Assembly (NCBI GenBank): GCA_021822565.1 | Contig: JAKAQM010000013.1 | Coordinates: 1-36,440, forward strand | Reading direction: 5' to 3' | Origin: Actinomycetes bacterium | GTDB taxonomy: Bacteria; Actinomycetota; Acidimicrobiia; Acidimicrobiales; RAAP-2 | Length of the DNA: 36,440 nt | Shown: in pieces, positions 14,468 to 22,230 of the stretch | How the letters are laid out: each line of letters begins with the position of its first letter | Position numbering within the stretch: the first letter of the stretch is position 1 | Notes under the pieces: generated by a model | The model's database searches: none | The model's input: only the letters and a program-made list of their open reading frames with translations | Told to the model about the DNA's origin: nothing | Program-made: the position numbers and the translations under genes

Positions 14468-16228
14468 GTGGCTCACCGCACGGACACCGCGACGCAGCCC
14501 GACATCGCCCGGCTGGTGGCTGGCCTCGAGCCGGCCCAGATGGAGGCGGTGCTGGCGGACGCCCCTGTGGTCTGCGTTCTCGCCGGCGCAGGGACCGGCA
14601 AGACGAAGGTCCTCACGCTGCGCGTCGCCCGGCGCATCCTCGACGCCAGCGCGCACCCTGGTCACGTGCTCGTGTGCACGTTCAGCCGCAAGGCGGCGGA
14701 GGAGCTCCGCGGCCGCCTCTTCACGCTCGGCGTCGGACGCGAGGTGGACGCGGGCACGTTCCACCGCACGGCGCTCAGGCTGATCGCGCATCACTGCCAC
14801 GACCGCGCCCAGGCGACCCCGACGATCGTCGCCGACCGCCGGCCCCTCCTCGCCGAGCTCCTCGACCAGAGCCACAGCACGTCACGCCAGCGTACGGACC
14901 CGAACCGACGCAGCCGAGCGGCGCGCGCCGAGCTCGAGCCGGTCGCCCGGCGCAGCGACGCCGCCCGCCTCGACGCCGAGATCGGCTGGGCCAAGTCCCG
15001 GCTGGTCGGGCCATCGGGCTACGAGGAGGCCGCCAGGGAAGCCTCGAGACGGACGTTCCTGCCTGCAGCGCGAGTTGCAGATCTCTACGCACGCTACGAG
15101 GAGGCCCGGCGCCGGCGCCGGCTCCTCGACCTCGACGACCTCGTGTGGCACTGCGGCGATCTCCTGGAGCAGGAGCCGGCCTTCGCCCGGGCGATCCGCT
15201 GGTGGCACCGTCACCTGTTCGTCGACGAGATGCAGGACCTGAGCGACGCGCAGTACCGCCTCCTGCGCCTGCTCGCGGGCGACACGCCGGATCTCTTCGT
15301 CGTGGGCGACCCGAACCAGTCCGTGTACGGCTGGAACGGAGCAGACCCTGAGCTGCTCCACCGTATGACCGAGGAGTTCGCCGGGACCCGTGTCGTCCGG
15401 CTGGAGACGAACCACCGCTGCACGACGCCGGTGGTCCAGCTCGCCTCGGCGGCGCTCGGGCGTGCGACCCCTCCGCCGAGCGCGCGGGGCGACGGTCCGC
15501 TGCCGACGGTTGCACGCCTCGCCAACGATGTCGAAGAGGCCCGCTGGGTCGCACGCCAGGTATGGATCGCCCATCGCCCGGGGCGGCGATGGTCGTCGAT
15601 CGCCGTCCTTGCCCGCACCAACGCCCAGCTCGTGCGCATCGCCGAGGCACTGGGCGACGAGCACGTCCCGCACCGGATCTCCGGAGCCGAGCTCGGACCG
15701 GCGAGCGACGTGCGGGGCGCTCGCGACGACCCCGGCGCGGCCGACCCCGGCGCGGCCGACCTCGTCACTGGCGATCGGCCAGGTCCGCTGCGCTCGGAGC
15801 TCGCGGTCTGCGACGCGTACGCATCGCCCCACGTGGATGCGCCCGACGACGCCGTCGTACTGAGCACGTTCCACCGGGCAAAGGGGCTGCAGTGGCGCAC
15901 GGTGTTCGTCGTCGGTGCGTCCGACGGTCTCGTCCCGCTCGTCGCCGCTCGCTCGAACGCCGCGAAGGCGGAGGAACGAAGGCTGTTCTACGTCGCGCTG
16001 TCCCGGGCAGAAGAGGAGCTCACCTGCACCTGGGCCCTCCGTCCCGGCGCCGCGACCGCGGCCGACGAGGCGCCCGAGCGGCGTGCCTCTCCCTGGCTCG
16101 CTCCCCTCGAGCACACCCTCCAAGAGCTGCGCCACGGCAGCGCCGATGCGAGCCCCGCTCGAACCGCGCAGCACCTCGCCGAGATGCGCGGCCTGCTCTC
16201 CTCTCCTTCCCTCGGCGCCACGACGTGA
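14468..16228 (+). CDS. Small UvrD/Rep-family DNA helicase
   Basis: The 586-aa superfamily 1 helicase has motif I GAGTGKTKVLTLRVARRI, motif Ia TFSRKAAEELRGRL and motif II LFVDEMQDLSDAQYRLL. Motif III is VVGDPNQSVYGWNGADPEL, and motif IV is near LETNHRC. Motif V is STFHRAKGLQWRTVFVVGAS and motif VI is RRLFYVALSRAEEELTC. Motif II reads DEMQ rather than the usual DEAQ or DEFQ. At under 600 residues it is shorter than classic UvrD or PcrA (700 or more). It should unwind DNA 3'-5' with ATP, in repair or replication restart. GTG 14468 is chosen by the TAGCGT box; the ORF-track 28-residue extension is Pro/Arg-rich and unsupported. A 15-bp duplication in frame lies near 15728. The next gene begins 4 nt after its stop. 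Confidence 0.88.
   Translation: MAHRTDTATQPDIARLVAGLEPAQMEAVLADAPVVCVLAGAGTGKTKVLTLRVARRILDASAHPGHVLVCTFSRKAAEELRGRLFTLGVGREVDAGTFHRTALRLIAHHCHDRAQATPTIVADRRPLLAELLDQSHSTSRQRTDPNRRSRAARAELEPVARRSDAARLDAEIGWAKSRLVGPSGYEEAAREASRRTFLPAARVADLYARYEEARRRRRLLDLDDLVWHCGDLLEQEPAFARAIRWWHRHLFVDEMQDLSDAQYRLLRLLAGDTPDLFVVGDPNQSVYGWNGADPELLHRMTEEFAGTRVVRLETNHRCTTPVVQLASAALGRATPPPSARGDGPLPTVARLANDVEEARWVARQVWIAHRPGRRWSSIAVLARTNAQLVRIAEALGDEHVPHRISGAELGPASDVRGARDDPGAADPGAADLVTGDRPGPLRSELAVCDAYASPHVDAPDDAVVLSTFHRAKGLQWRTVFVVGASDGLVPLVAARSNAAKAEERRLFYVALSRAEEELTCTWALRPGAATAADEAPERRASPWLAPLEHTLQELRHGSADASPARTAQHLAEMRGLLSSPSLGATT
15728..15757 (+). repeat. 15-bp in-frame duplication in helicase gene
   Basis: GACCCCGGCGCGGCC occurs twice in direct succession and codes for DPGAADPGAA, just after the region between motifs IV and V. 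Confidence 0.85.
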
Positions 16229-16232
16229 TCCG

Positions 16233-17675
16233 ATGGGCGTCCAGGATCTCCTCGACGCGCTGCGTGCGATCACCGGCTCCGCCCATGTCGACGCGGGGAG
16301 CGACGTACGCGAGGAGGACACCCACGACGAGGCACTGACCGCTCGGCCCGTTGTGCCGCTGGCTGTCGTCCGCCCTTCGACGACCGAGCAGGTGAGCGCG
16401 CTGCTCGCCCTCGCCGACGCCGCTCGGGTCCCCGTGGTGGCCCGCGGCAGCGGGACCGGGCTCGCAGGCGGCGCCCGGCCCGTCGCCGAGGGCATCGTCG
16501 TGTGCTTCGACCGGATGGCGAAGATCCTCGAGATCGACGAGCAGAACCACGTCGCCGTCGTCCAGCCCGGCGTCACCTTGCGCGAGCTCGACGACGCGCT
16601 CCGCCCGCTCGGCTTCGTCTACCCCGTGCACCCCGGGGAGATGCGCTCGTCGCTGGGCGGCAACGTCGCCACGAACGCCGGCGGGATGCGCGCCGTTCGC
16701 TACGGGGTGACGCGCCACCACGTCATCGGCCTGGAGCTGGTGCTGCCCGGAGGGCAGGTGCTGCGCACCGGCGGCAAGCTCGTCAAGTCCTCATCGGGCT
16801 ACGACCTCACCCAGCTGGTCGTCGGGAGCGAGGGGACCCTGGCGCTCGTGACCCAGGTGACCGTCAAGCTCGTCCCGCGTCTCGCACACCACGCGACGCT
16901 CCTCGCACCCTTCTCGACCCTCGAGCTCGTTGCCGCGGCGATCCCTCCCCTCCTTCGCGCCGGGATCGCACCGGTCGTCCTCGAGTACCTCGACACCGGT
17001 GCGATGGGGGCGATCGTCGCGGAGGCGGGGCTCGAGCTCGGCGTCTTGGACCAGGTGCGCGAGCGCACGGCCGCGTACCTGGTCGTCGTGCTCGAGAGCT
17101 CCCACGCCGACCGCCTGGACGAGGACGTGGAAGCTGCGGCAGAGCTCCTCGGCCGCCACGGTGCGCTGGACGTCTACGTGCTCCCGCCGTCTGCGGGGGC
17201 GAGCCTCGTCTCGGCCCGGGAACGCATCTTCTTCGTCGCCAAGGCGCTCGGCGCCGATGACCTCGTGGACGCGGTCGTGCCACGCTCGGAGATCCCTGCC
17301 TTCCTCGCCAGGACGGCCCAGCTCGGCGACGAGCACGGGGCGATCATCTCGGGGTGCGGCCATGTGGGCGACGGCAACGTCCATCTCTCGGTGTTCCAGC
17401 CGGATGCCCGTCGACGCCACGAGCTCCTCGAGGCGCTCTTCCGCGTGGCACGTGACCACGGGGGCGCGGTTTCCGGTGAGCACGGCATCGGGACCGAGAA
17501 GCTCTCCTACTGGCACGAGCTCGAGGATCCCGCGAAGATCTCGCTCATGCGGCGGATCAAGGCCGCGTTCGACCCGAACGGCATCCTCGGACCGGGCCGG
17601 CTGCTCGACACGCCCTTGCCGCAGGCTGGCCCAGCCCCGGCATGGGTGAGCGAACGGCCGACGGCACGGCGATGA
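16233..17675 (+). CDS. FAD-linked 2-hydroxyacid oxidase, GlcD family
   Basis: The 480-aa protein has an FAD_binding_4 domain: RPSTTEQVSALLALADAA, RGSGTGLAGGARPVAEG, LGGNVATNAGGMRAVRYGVT and KSSSGYDLTQLVVGSEGTLA. The C-terminal oxidase domain has GCGHVGDGNVHLSVFQPD, SGEHGIGTEKLSYW and FDPNGILGPGRLL. It matches glycolate oxidase subunit GlcD and D-lactate dehydrogenases, flavoenzymes that oxidise a D-2-hydroxyacid to the 2-oxoacid. The natural electron acceptor and the exact substrate are not clear. No GlcE or GlcF partner is adjacent. ATG 16233 is 4 nt after the helicase stop, and its own stop overlaps the following ThDP enzyme by ATGA, so the two enzymes are probably made together in a two-step route for 2-oxoacids. 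Confidence 0.85.
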   Translation: MGVQDLLDALRAITGSAHVDAGSDVREEDTHDEALTARPVVPLAVVRPSTTEQVSALLALADAARVPVVARGSGTGLAGGARPVAEGIVVCFDRMAKILEIDEQNHVAVVQPGVTLRELDDALRPLGFVYPVHPGEMRSSLGGNVATNAGGMRAVRYGVTRHHVIGLELVLPGGQVLRTGGKLVKSSSGYDLTQLVVGSEGTLALVTQVTVKLVPRLAHHATLLAPFSTLELVAAAIPPLLRAGIAPVVLEYLDTGAMGAIVAEAGLELGVLDQVRERTAAYLVVVLESSHADRLDEDVEAAAELLGRHGALDVYVLPPSAGASLVSARERIFFVAKALGADDLVDAVVPRSEIPAFLARTAQLGDEHGAIISGCGHVGDGNVHLSVFQPDARRRHELLEALFRVARDHGGAVSGEHGIGTEKLSYWHELEDPAKISLMRRIKAAFDPNGILGPGRLLDTPLPQAGPAPAWVSERPTARR

Positions 17676-19216
17676 ACGGCGCGGAGGCCCTCCTGCGCTC
17701 CCTCGTCGGGTCGGGTGTCGACGTGTGCTTCGCGAACCCCGGGACCTCCGAGCTGCAATTCGTCGCTGCGTTGGACCGGGTGCCGGCGATGCGTGCCGTG
17801 CTCACCCTCTTCGAGGGGGTGGCAACCGGCGCGGCCGACGGCTACGCACGCGTCGCACGAAAGCCTGCGGCGACGCTGCTCCACCTCGGTCCGGGGCTCG
17901 CCAACGGATGGGCGAACCTCCACAACGCGCGTCGAGCGCGGGTCCCCCTCGTCAACGTCGTGGGCGACCACGCGACGTACCACCAGCGCTTCGACACCCC
18001 CCTCCAGTCCGACCTGTGGGGGCTCGCGCGCTCTGCGTCGGCGTGGCAGCGCTCCAGCACGCGCCCAGAAGACGTCGGTGCGGACGCTGCCGAGGCGGTC
18101 GCTGCGAGCTACGGGCCTCCTGGCGGCATCGCGACGCTCGTCGTGCCTGCCGACGTCTCGTGGGGCGGCGGCGCAGCGCCCGCGTCGCCCCGGCCCATCC
18201 CGCCCGTGCCGCTGGTCCCACCCGAGACCATCGAGTCGGTTGCCAGGGTCTTCGGCTCAGGAGAACGGGTGGTCCTCCTCATCGGGGGAGCGGCGCTGCG
18301 CGAGCAGGGGCTCGAGGCTGCGGCGCGCATCGCACACGCCACCGGAGCGAAGCTCCTCGGCGAGACCTTCCCGGCCGTGCACGCCCGGGGCGGCGGGTTG
18401 CCCGATGTCGAGAAGCTCGCCTACTACGGCGAGACGGCCATGGACCAGCTCAGTGGCGCCCGGCACTTGGTGGTCGCCGGGGCTCGCGCGCCCGCGTCGT
18501 TCTTCGCGTACCCCGGCAAGCCGAGCGACCTCGTCCCAGACGGCACGACCCTCCACGAGCTCGCAGGACCGGCGCACGACGTGCCTGCCGCGCTCGACGC
18601 GCTGGCCGACACGCTCGGCGCCCACGCGCCGGCGCCGCGCAGTGCCGCGACCCGTCCACCCCGGCCATCGGGGCGCATCACCCCTGAGTCGATGGCCGCC
18701 GCCATCGGGCACACGTTGCCCGATGGTGCGATCGTGGTCGACGAGTCGGTGACGAGCGGGCTCTCGGTTCCTGCCGCCACGGCAGGGGGACCCCGTCACG
18801 ACTGGCTCTCCCTCACCGGCGGCTCGATCGGCCAGGGCCTGCCGGCCGCGACGGGGGCGGCTGTCGCCGCGCCGGGACGGCGCGTGGTGTGCCTCGAAGC
18901 GGATGGCAGCGCCATGTACACCATCCAGGCGCTGTGGACCCAGGCCCGGGAGAGCCTGGACGTGACGACCGTCGTGCTCGTCAACCAGGCGTACGCGATC
19001 TTGCAGTTCGAGCTCGGGCGGGTCGGCACCAGCGAGGACGGCGACCGGGCACGGGCGATGCTCGACCTTCGCCACCCGTCGCTCGACGTCGTCGCGCTCG
19101 CTCGAGGCATGGGTGTCCCCGCAGAGCGCGCGCGCGATGCGGACGACCTCGTCTCGCTCCTCGAGCGCAGCTTCTCGGCGAACGGTCCGATGCTGATCGA
19201 GGCCCGATTGACCTGA
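17672..19216 (+). CDS. ThDP-dependent enzyme, acetolactate synthase/benzoylformate decarboxylase type
   Basis: The 514-aa protein has the three-domain ThDP fold. The N-terminal part has VCFANPGTSELQFVAALD and LTLFEGVATGAADGYARV, with the activating Glu in LFEG. A middle domain is near VVLLIGGAALREQGLEAAA. The C-terminal cofactor site has SLTGGSIGQGLPAATGAAV and EADGSAMYTIQALWTQAR. The FANPGTSE(L) start marks a branch annotated as large-subunit acetolactate synthase (IlvX-like), close to benzoylformate decarboxylase and distinct from housekeeping IlvB. It should decarboxylate or ligate a 2-oxoacid. Its ATG overlaps the flavin oxidase stop, so I infer that the oxidase makes the 2-oxoacid it uses. 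The ORF-track start at 17642 overlaps too far. Confidence 0.85.
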   Translation: MNGAEALLRSLVGSGVDVCFANPGTSELQFVAALDRVPAMRAVLTLFEGVATGAADGYARVARKPAATLLHLGPGLANGWANLHNARRARVPLVNVVGDHATYHQRFDTPLQSDLWGLARSASAWQRSSTRPEDVGADAAEAVAASYGPPGGIATLVVPADVSWGGGAAPASPRPIPPVPLVPPETIESVARVFGSGERVVLLIGGAALREQGLEAAARIAHATGAKLLGETFPAVHARGGGLPDVEKLAYYGETAMDQLSGARHLVVAGARAPASFFAYPGKPSDLVPDGTTLHELAGPAHDVPAALDALADTLGAHAPAPRSAATRPPRPSGRITPESMAAAIGHTLPDGAIVVDESVTSGLSVPAATAGGPRHDWLSLTGGSIGQGLPAATGAAVAAPGRRVVCLEADGSAMYTIQALWTQARESLDVTTVVLVNQAYAILQFELGRVGTSEDGDRARAMLDLRHPSLDVVALARGMGVPAERARDADDLVSLLERSFSANGPMLIEARLT

Positions 19217-19233
19217 GCCTCGCCCACGTCGGC

Positions 19234-19291
19234 TCACATTCGGCGCACCTGCTCGATCGCACTCACGTTCGGCGCACCTGTGCGATCGCAC
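19234..19291. repeat. 29-bp tandem duplication between convergent genes
   Basis: Two adjacent 29-bp copies differ at three positions and fill most of the 80-nt gap between the ThDP-enzyme stop and the xthA stop. The second copy contains a perfect 12-bp palindrome, GTGCGATCGCAC, which the first has only in part. Confidence 0.85.
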
Positions 19292-19296
19292 CCGCG

Positions 19297-20079
19297 TCAG
19301 TCGAGATCCACCACGACCACGGTGTGATCCGACGGCTTGTTCCCTTTCGGGCTCTTCTTGCGCGCGTCGCGGTCGATCACCGCGGAGACGGCACGCGCTG
19401 CAAGGGGCTGCGAGAGGAGCACGAGATCGATGCGCATGCCCATCCCCTTGTGGAAGCTCCCTGTCCGGTAGTCCCACCACGAGAAGATCCCACCGTCGGG
19501 ATGGAACCGGCGGAAGGTGTCCTCGAGGCCCCAGTCCAGGATCTCCCGGAGTGCACGGCGCTCGGGTTCGCTCACGTGGGTCGCTCCGGCGAGCGCCGCA
19601 GGATCCCAGACGTCCCTGTCGTCAGGAGCGACGTTGAAGTCGCCGCAGACGGCGACGGCGTCGTCGGGGCTGTCGTGCTCGGCAAGGTACGCACGTAACC
19701 GAGCCAGCCAGTCGAGCTTGTTGCGGTAGTGCTCGCTGCCGAGGCTCCTGCCGTTGGGCACGTAGACGGAGTGCACGCGGATCCCCGCACAGGTGGCTGC
19801 CAGCATCCGGCAGCCCTGCGCGTCCACCTCCGAGCCGAGGCCGGCGAGCGGCTCTTCGAGGCCGACGCGGCTCACGATCGCCACGCCGTTCCACCGGCCG
19901 TCGCCGTGATGCGCCGAGTCGTAGCCGATCTCCGCGAACGCGTCGGAGGGGAACGCGCTGTCCGCGAGCTTGGTCTCCTGCAGGCACAAGATGTCTGGGG
20001 CGTTCGCCTCGACCCACTCGACGACGAGCGGGAGCCGCGCACCCAGGGAGTTCACGTTCCAGGTCGCGAGCCGCACCAT
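19297..20079 (-). CDS. xthA: Exodeoxyribonuclease III
   Basis: The 260-aa protein of the exonuclease-endonuclease-phosphatase fold starts MVRLATWNVNSLGARL. It carries DILCLQETKLADSAFP (metal-binding Glu), VHSVYVPNGRSLGSE, AVCGDFNVAPDDRDVW and ILDWGLEDTFRRFHPDG, and ends SPKGNKPSDHTVVVVDLD with the catalytic Asp-His. These are the AP-endonuclease motifs of XthA, which cuts at abasic sites in base excision repair and removes 3' blocks. ATG 20079 comes 2 nt after the fabZ stop (TGAGCATG), so it is co-translated with fabZ; the ORF-track extension to 20409 is antisense-like sequence in the fabZ gene. The length fits the family. Confidence 0.93.
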   Translation of the reverse strand: MVRLATWNVNSLGARLPLVVEWVEANAPDILCLQETKLADSAFPSDAFAEIGYDSAHHGDGRWNGVAIVSRVGLEEPLAGLGSEVDAQGCRMLAATCAGIRVHSVYVPNGRSLGSEHYRNKLDWLARLRAYLAEHDSPDDAVAVCGDFNVAPDDRDVWDPAALAGATHVSEPERRALREILDWGLEDTFRRFHPDGGIFSWWDYRTGSFHKGMGMRIDLVLLSQPLAARAVSAVIDRDARKKSPKGNKPSDHTVVVVDLD

Positions 20080-20081
20080 GC

Positions 20082-20501
20082 TCAATCCCGGTCGACGAGC
20101 ACGAAGAGCAGGTCGGCCTCGCAGGCGATCTTGCCGCCGACGTGCGCGTGCCCGTGACCCGAGCCCCCTCGCGCGGAGAGTCGGCCGACAGTGACCTCCA
20201 GCTCCAGGGTTTCTCCGGGCAGCACCTGTCGACGGAAGCGCGCCCGGTCCACTCCGCCGAAGAGCGGCAGCTTGCCGGTGAACCGCTCGTCTGCCAGCAC
20301 CGCGATACCACCGAGCTGGGCGAGGGACTCGAGCATCAAGACGCCCGGAAGGGTGGGGCGGCCCGGAAAGTGGCCCGCGAAGAACTGCTCCTCGCCCGTC
20401 AGGTGCCAACGCCCCGACGCCGCGCGCCCGGGCTCCACCGACACGACCTCGCTCACGAAGAGGAACGGATCACGGTGCGGGAGCACGTCGGCGGGTCGCA
20501 T
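20082..20501 (-). CDS. fabZ: 3-hydroxyacyl-ACP dehydratase FabZ-type
   Basis: The 139-aa hot-dog-fold protein has the FabZ signature HRDPFLFVSEVVSVEPGR (catalytic His), then FFAGHFPGRPTLPGVLMLES, with the catalytic Glu in LES, and AQLGGIAVL. It dehydrates (3R)-hydroxyacyl-ACP in fatty-acid elongation. Its separation from other fab genes leaves a role in a variant pathway open. ATG 20501 is chosen because TAGCGT lies 7 nt upstream and the protein begins at the conserved core; the ORF-track start at 20567 adds 22 residues that overlap the neighbouring gene. It is the first gene of a two-gene operon with xthA. Confidence 0.88.
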   Translation of the reverse strand: MRPADVLPHRDPFLFVSEVVSVEPGRAASGRWHLTGEEQFFAGHFPGRPTLPGVLMLESLAQLGGIAVLADERFTGKLPLFGGVDRARFRRQVLPGETLELEVTVGRLSARGGSGHGHAHVGGKIACEADLLFVLVDRD

Positions 20502-20508
20502 CGTCACG

Positions 20509-20514
20509 ACGCTA
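20509..20514 (-). promoter_or_regulatory. -10 box TAGCGT, leaderless start of fabZ
   Basis: TAGCGT stands 7 nt before ATG 20501, in the 40-nt gap after the NYN gene. Confidence 0.55.
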
Positions 20515-20541
20515 CCAACCGACCACTTCGATCTTCGCCAG

Positions 20542-22203
20542 TCACCTTCCCGCAGCGCCGTGCGCACCGACGAGCTCGGGGAGCGCGAGCTCCGCGACGC
20601 GGCGCGGAGGGTCGAGGGCGACGAGCACGAACCGCCGCCGCTCTCCTCGCTTCAGGACCTCGCGCGCCTTGGTCGGCGGTGGGTTGCCCATCGCGGTCAA
20701 GGGGATGTACGCGTGCAGGGACCCGCCATCGGGAAGGTCGACATCGACCATCGCGCCGTGCGAGGTGTAGGAGACCACTTCGCCTTCGAGCTCGCTGTCG
20801 AGTGGGTACGTCGCGACGAACGTGATGAACGCGAGCGGCTCGTTGACCGCAGGCGGTGGTGATGGAGCCCGCCGCCGGCGGCGCCGACCCGCCTTCCCTT
20901 CCCGGTTCCTCTCCTCTCCCCCACCTTGCTCGCTGCTTCCTCCGTCGCCGGCGGGGCTGGGGCCGATCACCTCGACGAGCGCTTGACCGATGGCCTCCTG
21001 GACCGCCGGATCATGCGCGGCAGTGCTGCGCGCCGCTCTTGCCGCCGCTGTCGCTCCGTTCGCGGCGGCTGCAGCCAGCCCCTCCGAACCGGCCACTGCC
21101 GTCGGCTCGCCGCTCTCGAGTGCCAGTTCTTTCTTCGCCGGCGCCTTCTTCGCAGCCGGCGCCTTCTTGGCAGCCGGCGCCTTCTTGGCAGCCGGCGCCT
21201 TCTTGGCAGCGGGCGCCTTCTTGGCAGCGGGCGCCTTCTTGGCAGCGGGCGCCTTCTTGGCAGCCGGCGCCTTCTTGGCAGCGGGCGCCTTCTTCGCCGG
21301 CGCCTTCTTGGCAGGCGAAGCCTTCTTCGTGGCAGGGGCGGCGTTCGTCGCCGGGGCTTCGGCCACCACCTCGTGCTCTTGCGCAGTGATCGCCTTCTTC
21401 GGTGCCACTCTCCTCTTCGCAGCGGTCGGCTCGGCCTCCTCCACGCCGGCGGCCACCTTCGCGCCCGCAGCCTTCTTCGCGCCCGCGGCCTTCTTCGCGC
21501 CGGCGGGCTCCTCCGCGTTCCCAGCCTTCACCGCCTTCTCGGCTTTCTTCGCGGGCTTCTTCGTGGCGGTCTCGGCCAGACTGCTCACCAGCGGCTCTTC
21601 GACCTTCCAGACATCGCCGATCTTCGGCTTCGAGCCGTCAGGGAAGACCGCTGCCGGCGCCTTGCGAACGGCGGTCTTCCTCGCCGCCTTCGCCAGCTCT
21701 GCCGCCTTGACCGTCGGTGACAGGTCCTCGGTCGCGCGGCGTTTGGCCTTCCCGGTGACCTGGCGGCTCTTCGGGCCGCGCACGGGGATGCGCGGCGTGA
21801 AGATCCACCCGACACCCGGTACGGGCTTCCCACCGATGAGCCTGCCCTCCTCGAAGAGCCAGGGGTGCTCGGCGTGGAACTCCTGGAAGGAGTCGTTGGA
21901 AAGCACGCGAGCACCGGTGCGCTCGGCGATACGAAGCACGAACGCGTCGCCGCGACCGATCGCTCCGGCCGGGGGCGACACCACCTCTCCGTGGAGCTCC
22001 GCATCGACCAGTTGGTCTCGCTCGGACGGGTCGATGCGATGCTCGAAGGAGGCATCCACCACCACGACGATCTCTGCAGCGGGATCCTCGGACGCGTACG
22101 CGCGGACGGCCTCGTCGAGCTGGCGCAGGCTCGGAGTGGTGCGGCCTTCGGTGGCGAGGTTCGATCCGTCGACCACGACCACGTGCCTACCGCGCACGGT
22201 CAC
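20542..22203 (-). CDS. NYN/Zc3h12a-like nuclease fused to Lys/Ala-rich tail and S1-like domain
   Basis: The N-terminal ~140 residues form a NYN (PIN-like) ribonuclease domain: HVVVVDGSNLATEGRTTP, EIVVVVDASFEHRIDPSE and RGDAFVLRIAERTGARVLSN followed by DSFQEF, with the acidic metal ligands mostly kept. The DD pair of regnase-type enzymes reads GD here. A Lys/Ala/Pro middle region (about 165-370) resembles histone-H1-like tails and includes nine 18-bp repeats coding KKAPAA-type units. After an Arg-rich patch (RRRRRRAP), an S1-like RNA-binding domain spans about 465-545 (GEVVSYTSHGAMVDVDLPDG). I infer an RNA-processing enzyme with nucleic-acid tethering. GTG 22203 lies 27 nt after the kgd stop, suggesting co-transcription. 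Confidence 0.8.
   Translation of the reverse strand: MTVRGRHVVVVDGSNLATEGRTTPSLRQLDEAVRAYASEDPAAEIVVVVDASFEHRIDPSERDQLVDAELHGEVVSPPAGAIGRGDAFVLRIAERTGARVLSNDSFQEFHAEHPWLFEEGRLIGGKPVPGVGWIFTPRIPVRGPKSRQVTGKAKRRATEDLSPTVKAAELAKAARKTAVRKAPAAVFPDGSKPKIGDVWKVEEPLVSSLAETATKKPAKKAEKAVKAGNAEEPAGAKKAAGAKKAAGAKVAAGVEEAEPTAAKRRVAPKKAITAQEHEVVAEAPATNAAPATKKASPAKKAPAKKAPAAKKAPAAKKAPAAKKAPAAKKAPAAKKAPAAKKAPAAKKAPAAKKAPAKKELALESGEPTAVAGSEGLAAAAANGATAAARAARSTAAHDPAVQEAIGQALVEVIGPSPAGDGGSSEQGGGEERNREGKAGRRRRRRAPSPPPAVNEPLAFITFVATYPLDSELEGEVVSYTSHGAMVDVDLPDGGSLHAYIPLTAMGNPPPTKAREVLKRGERRRFVLVALDPPRRVAELALPELVGAHGAAGR
21137..21298 (-). repeat. 18-bp in-frame tandem repeat, nine copies
   Basis: On the plus strand the unit is GCCGGCGCCTTCTTGGCA with small changes, in nine copies. 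On the coding strand it gives Ala/Lys/Pro hexapeptides in the tail of the NYN protein. Confidence 0.92.
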
Positions 22204-22230
22204 GAGGCCACAGCCATGGGTGCTCCGACG

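Noticed and set aside
19234-19291. Possible CRISPR array
   Set aside because: Only two directly adjacent copies with no spacer between them, so it is a tandem duplication.
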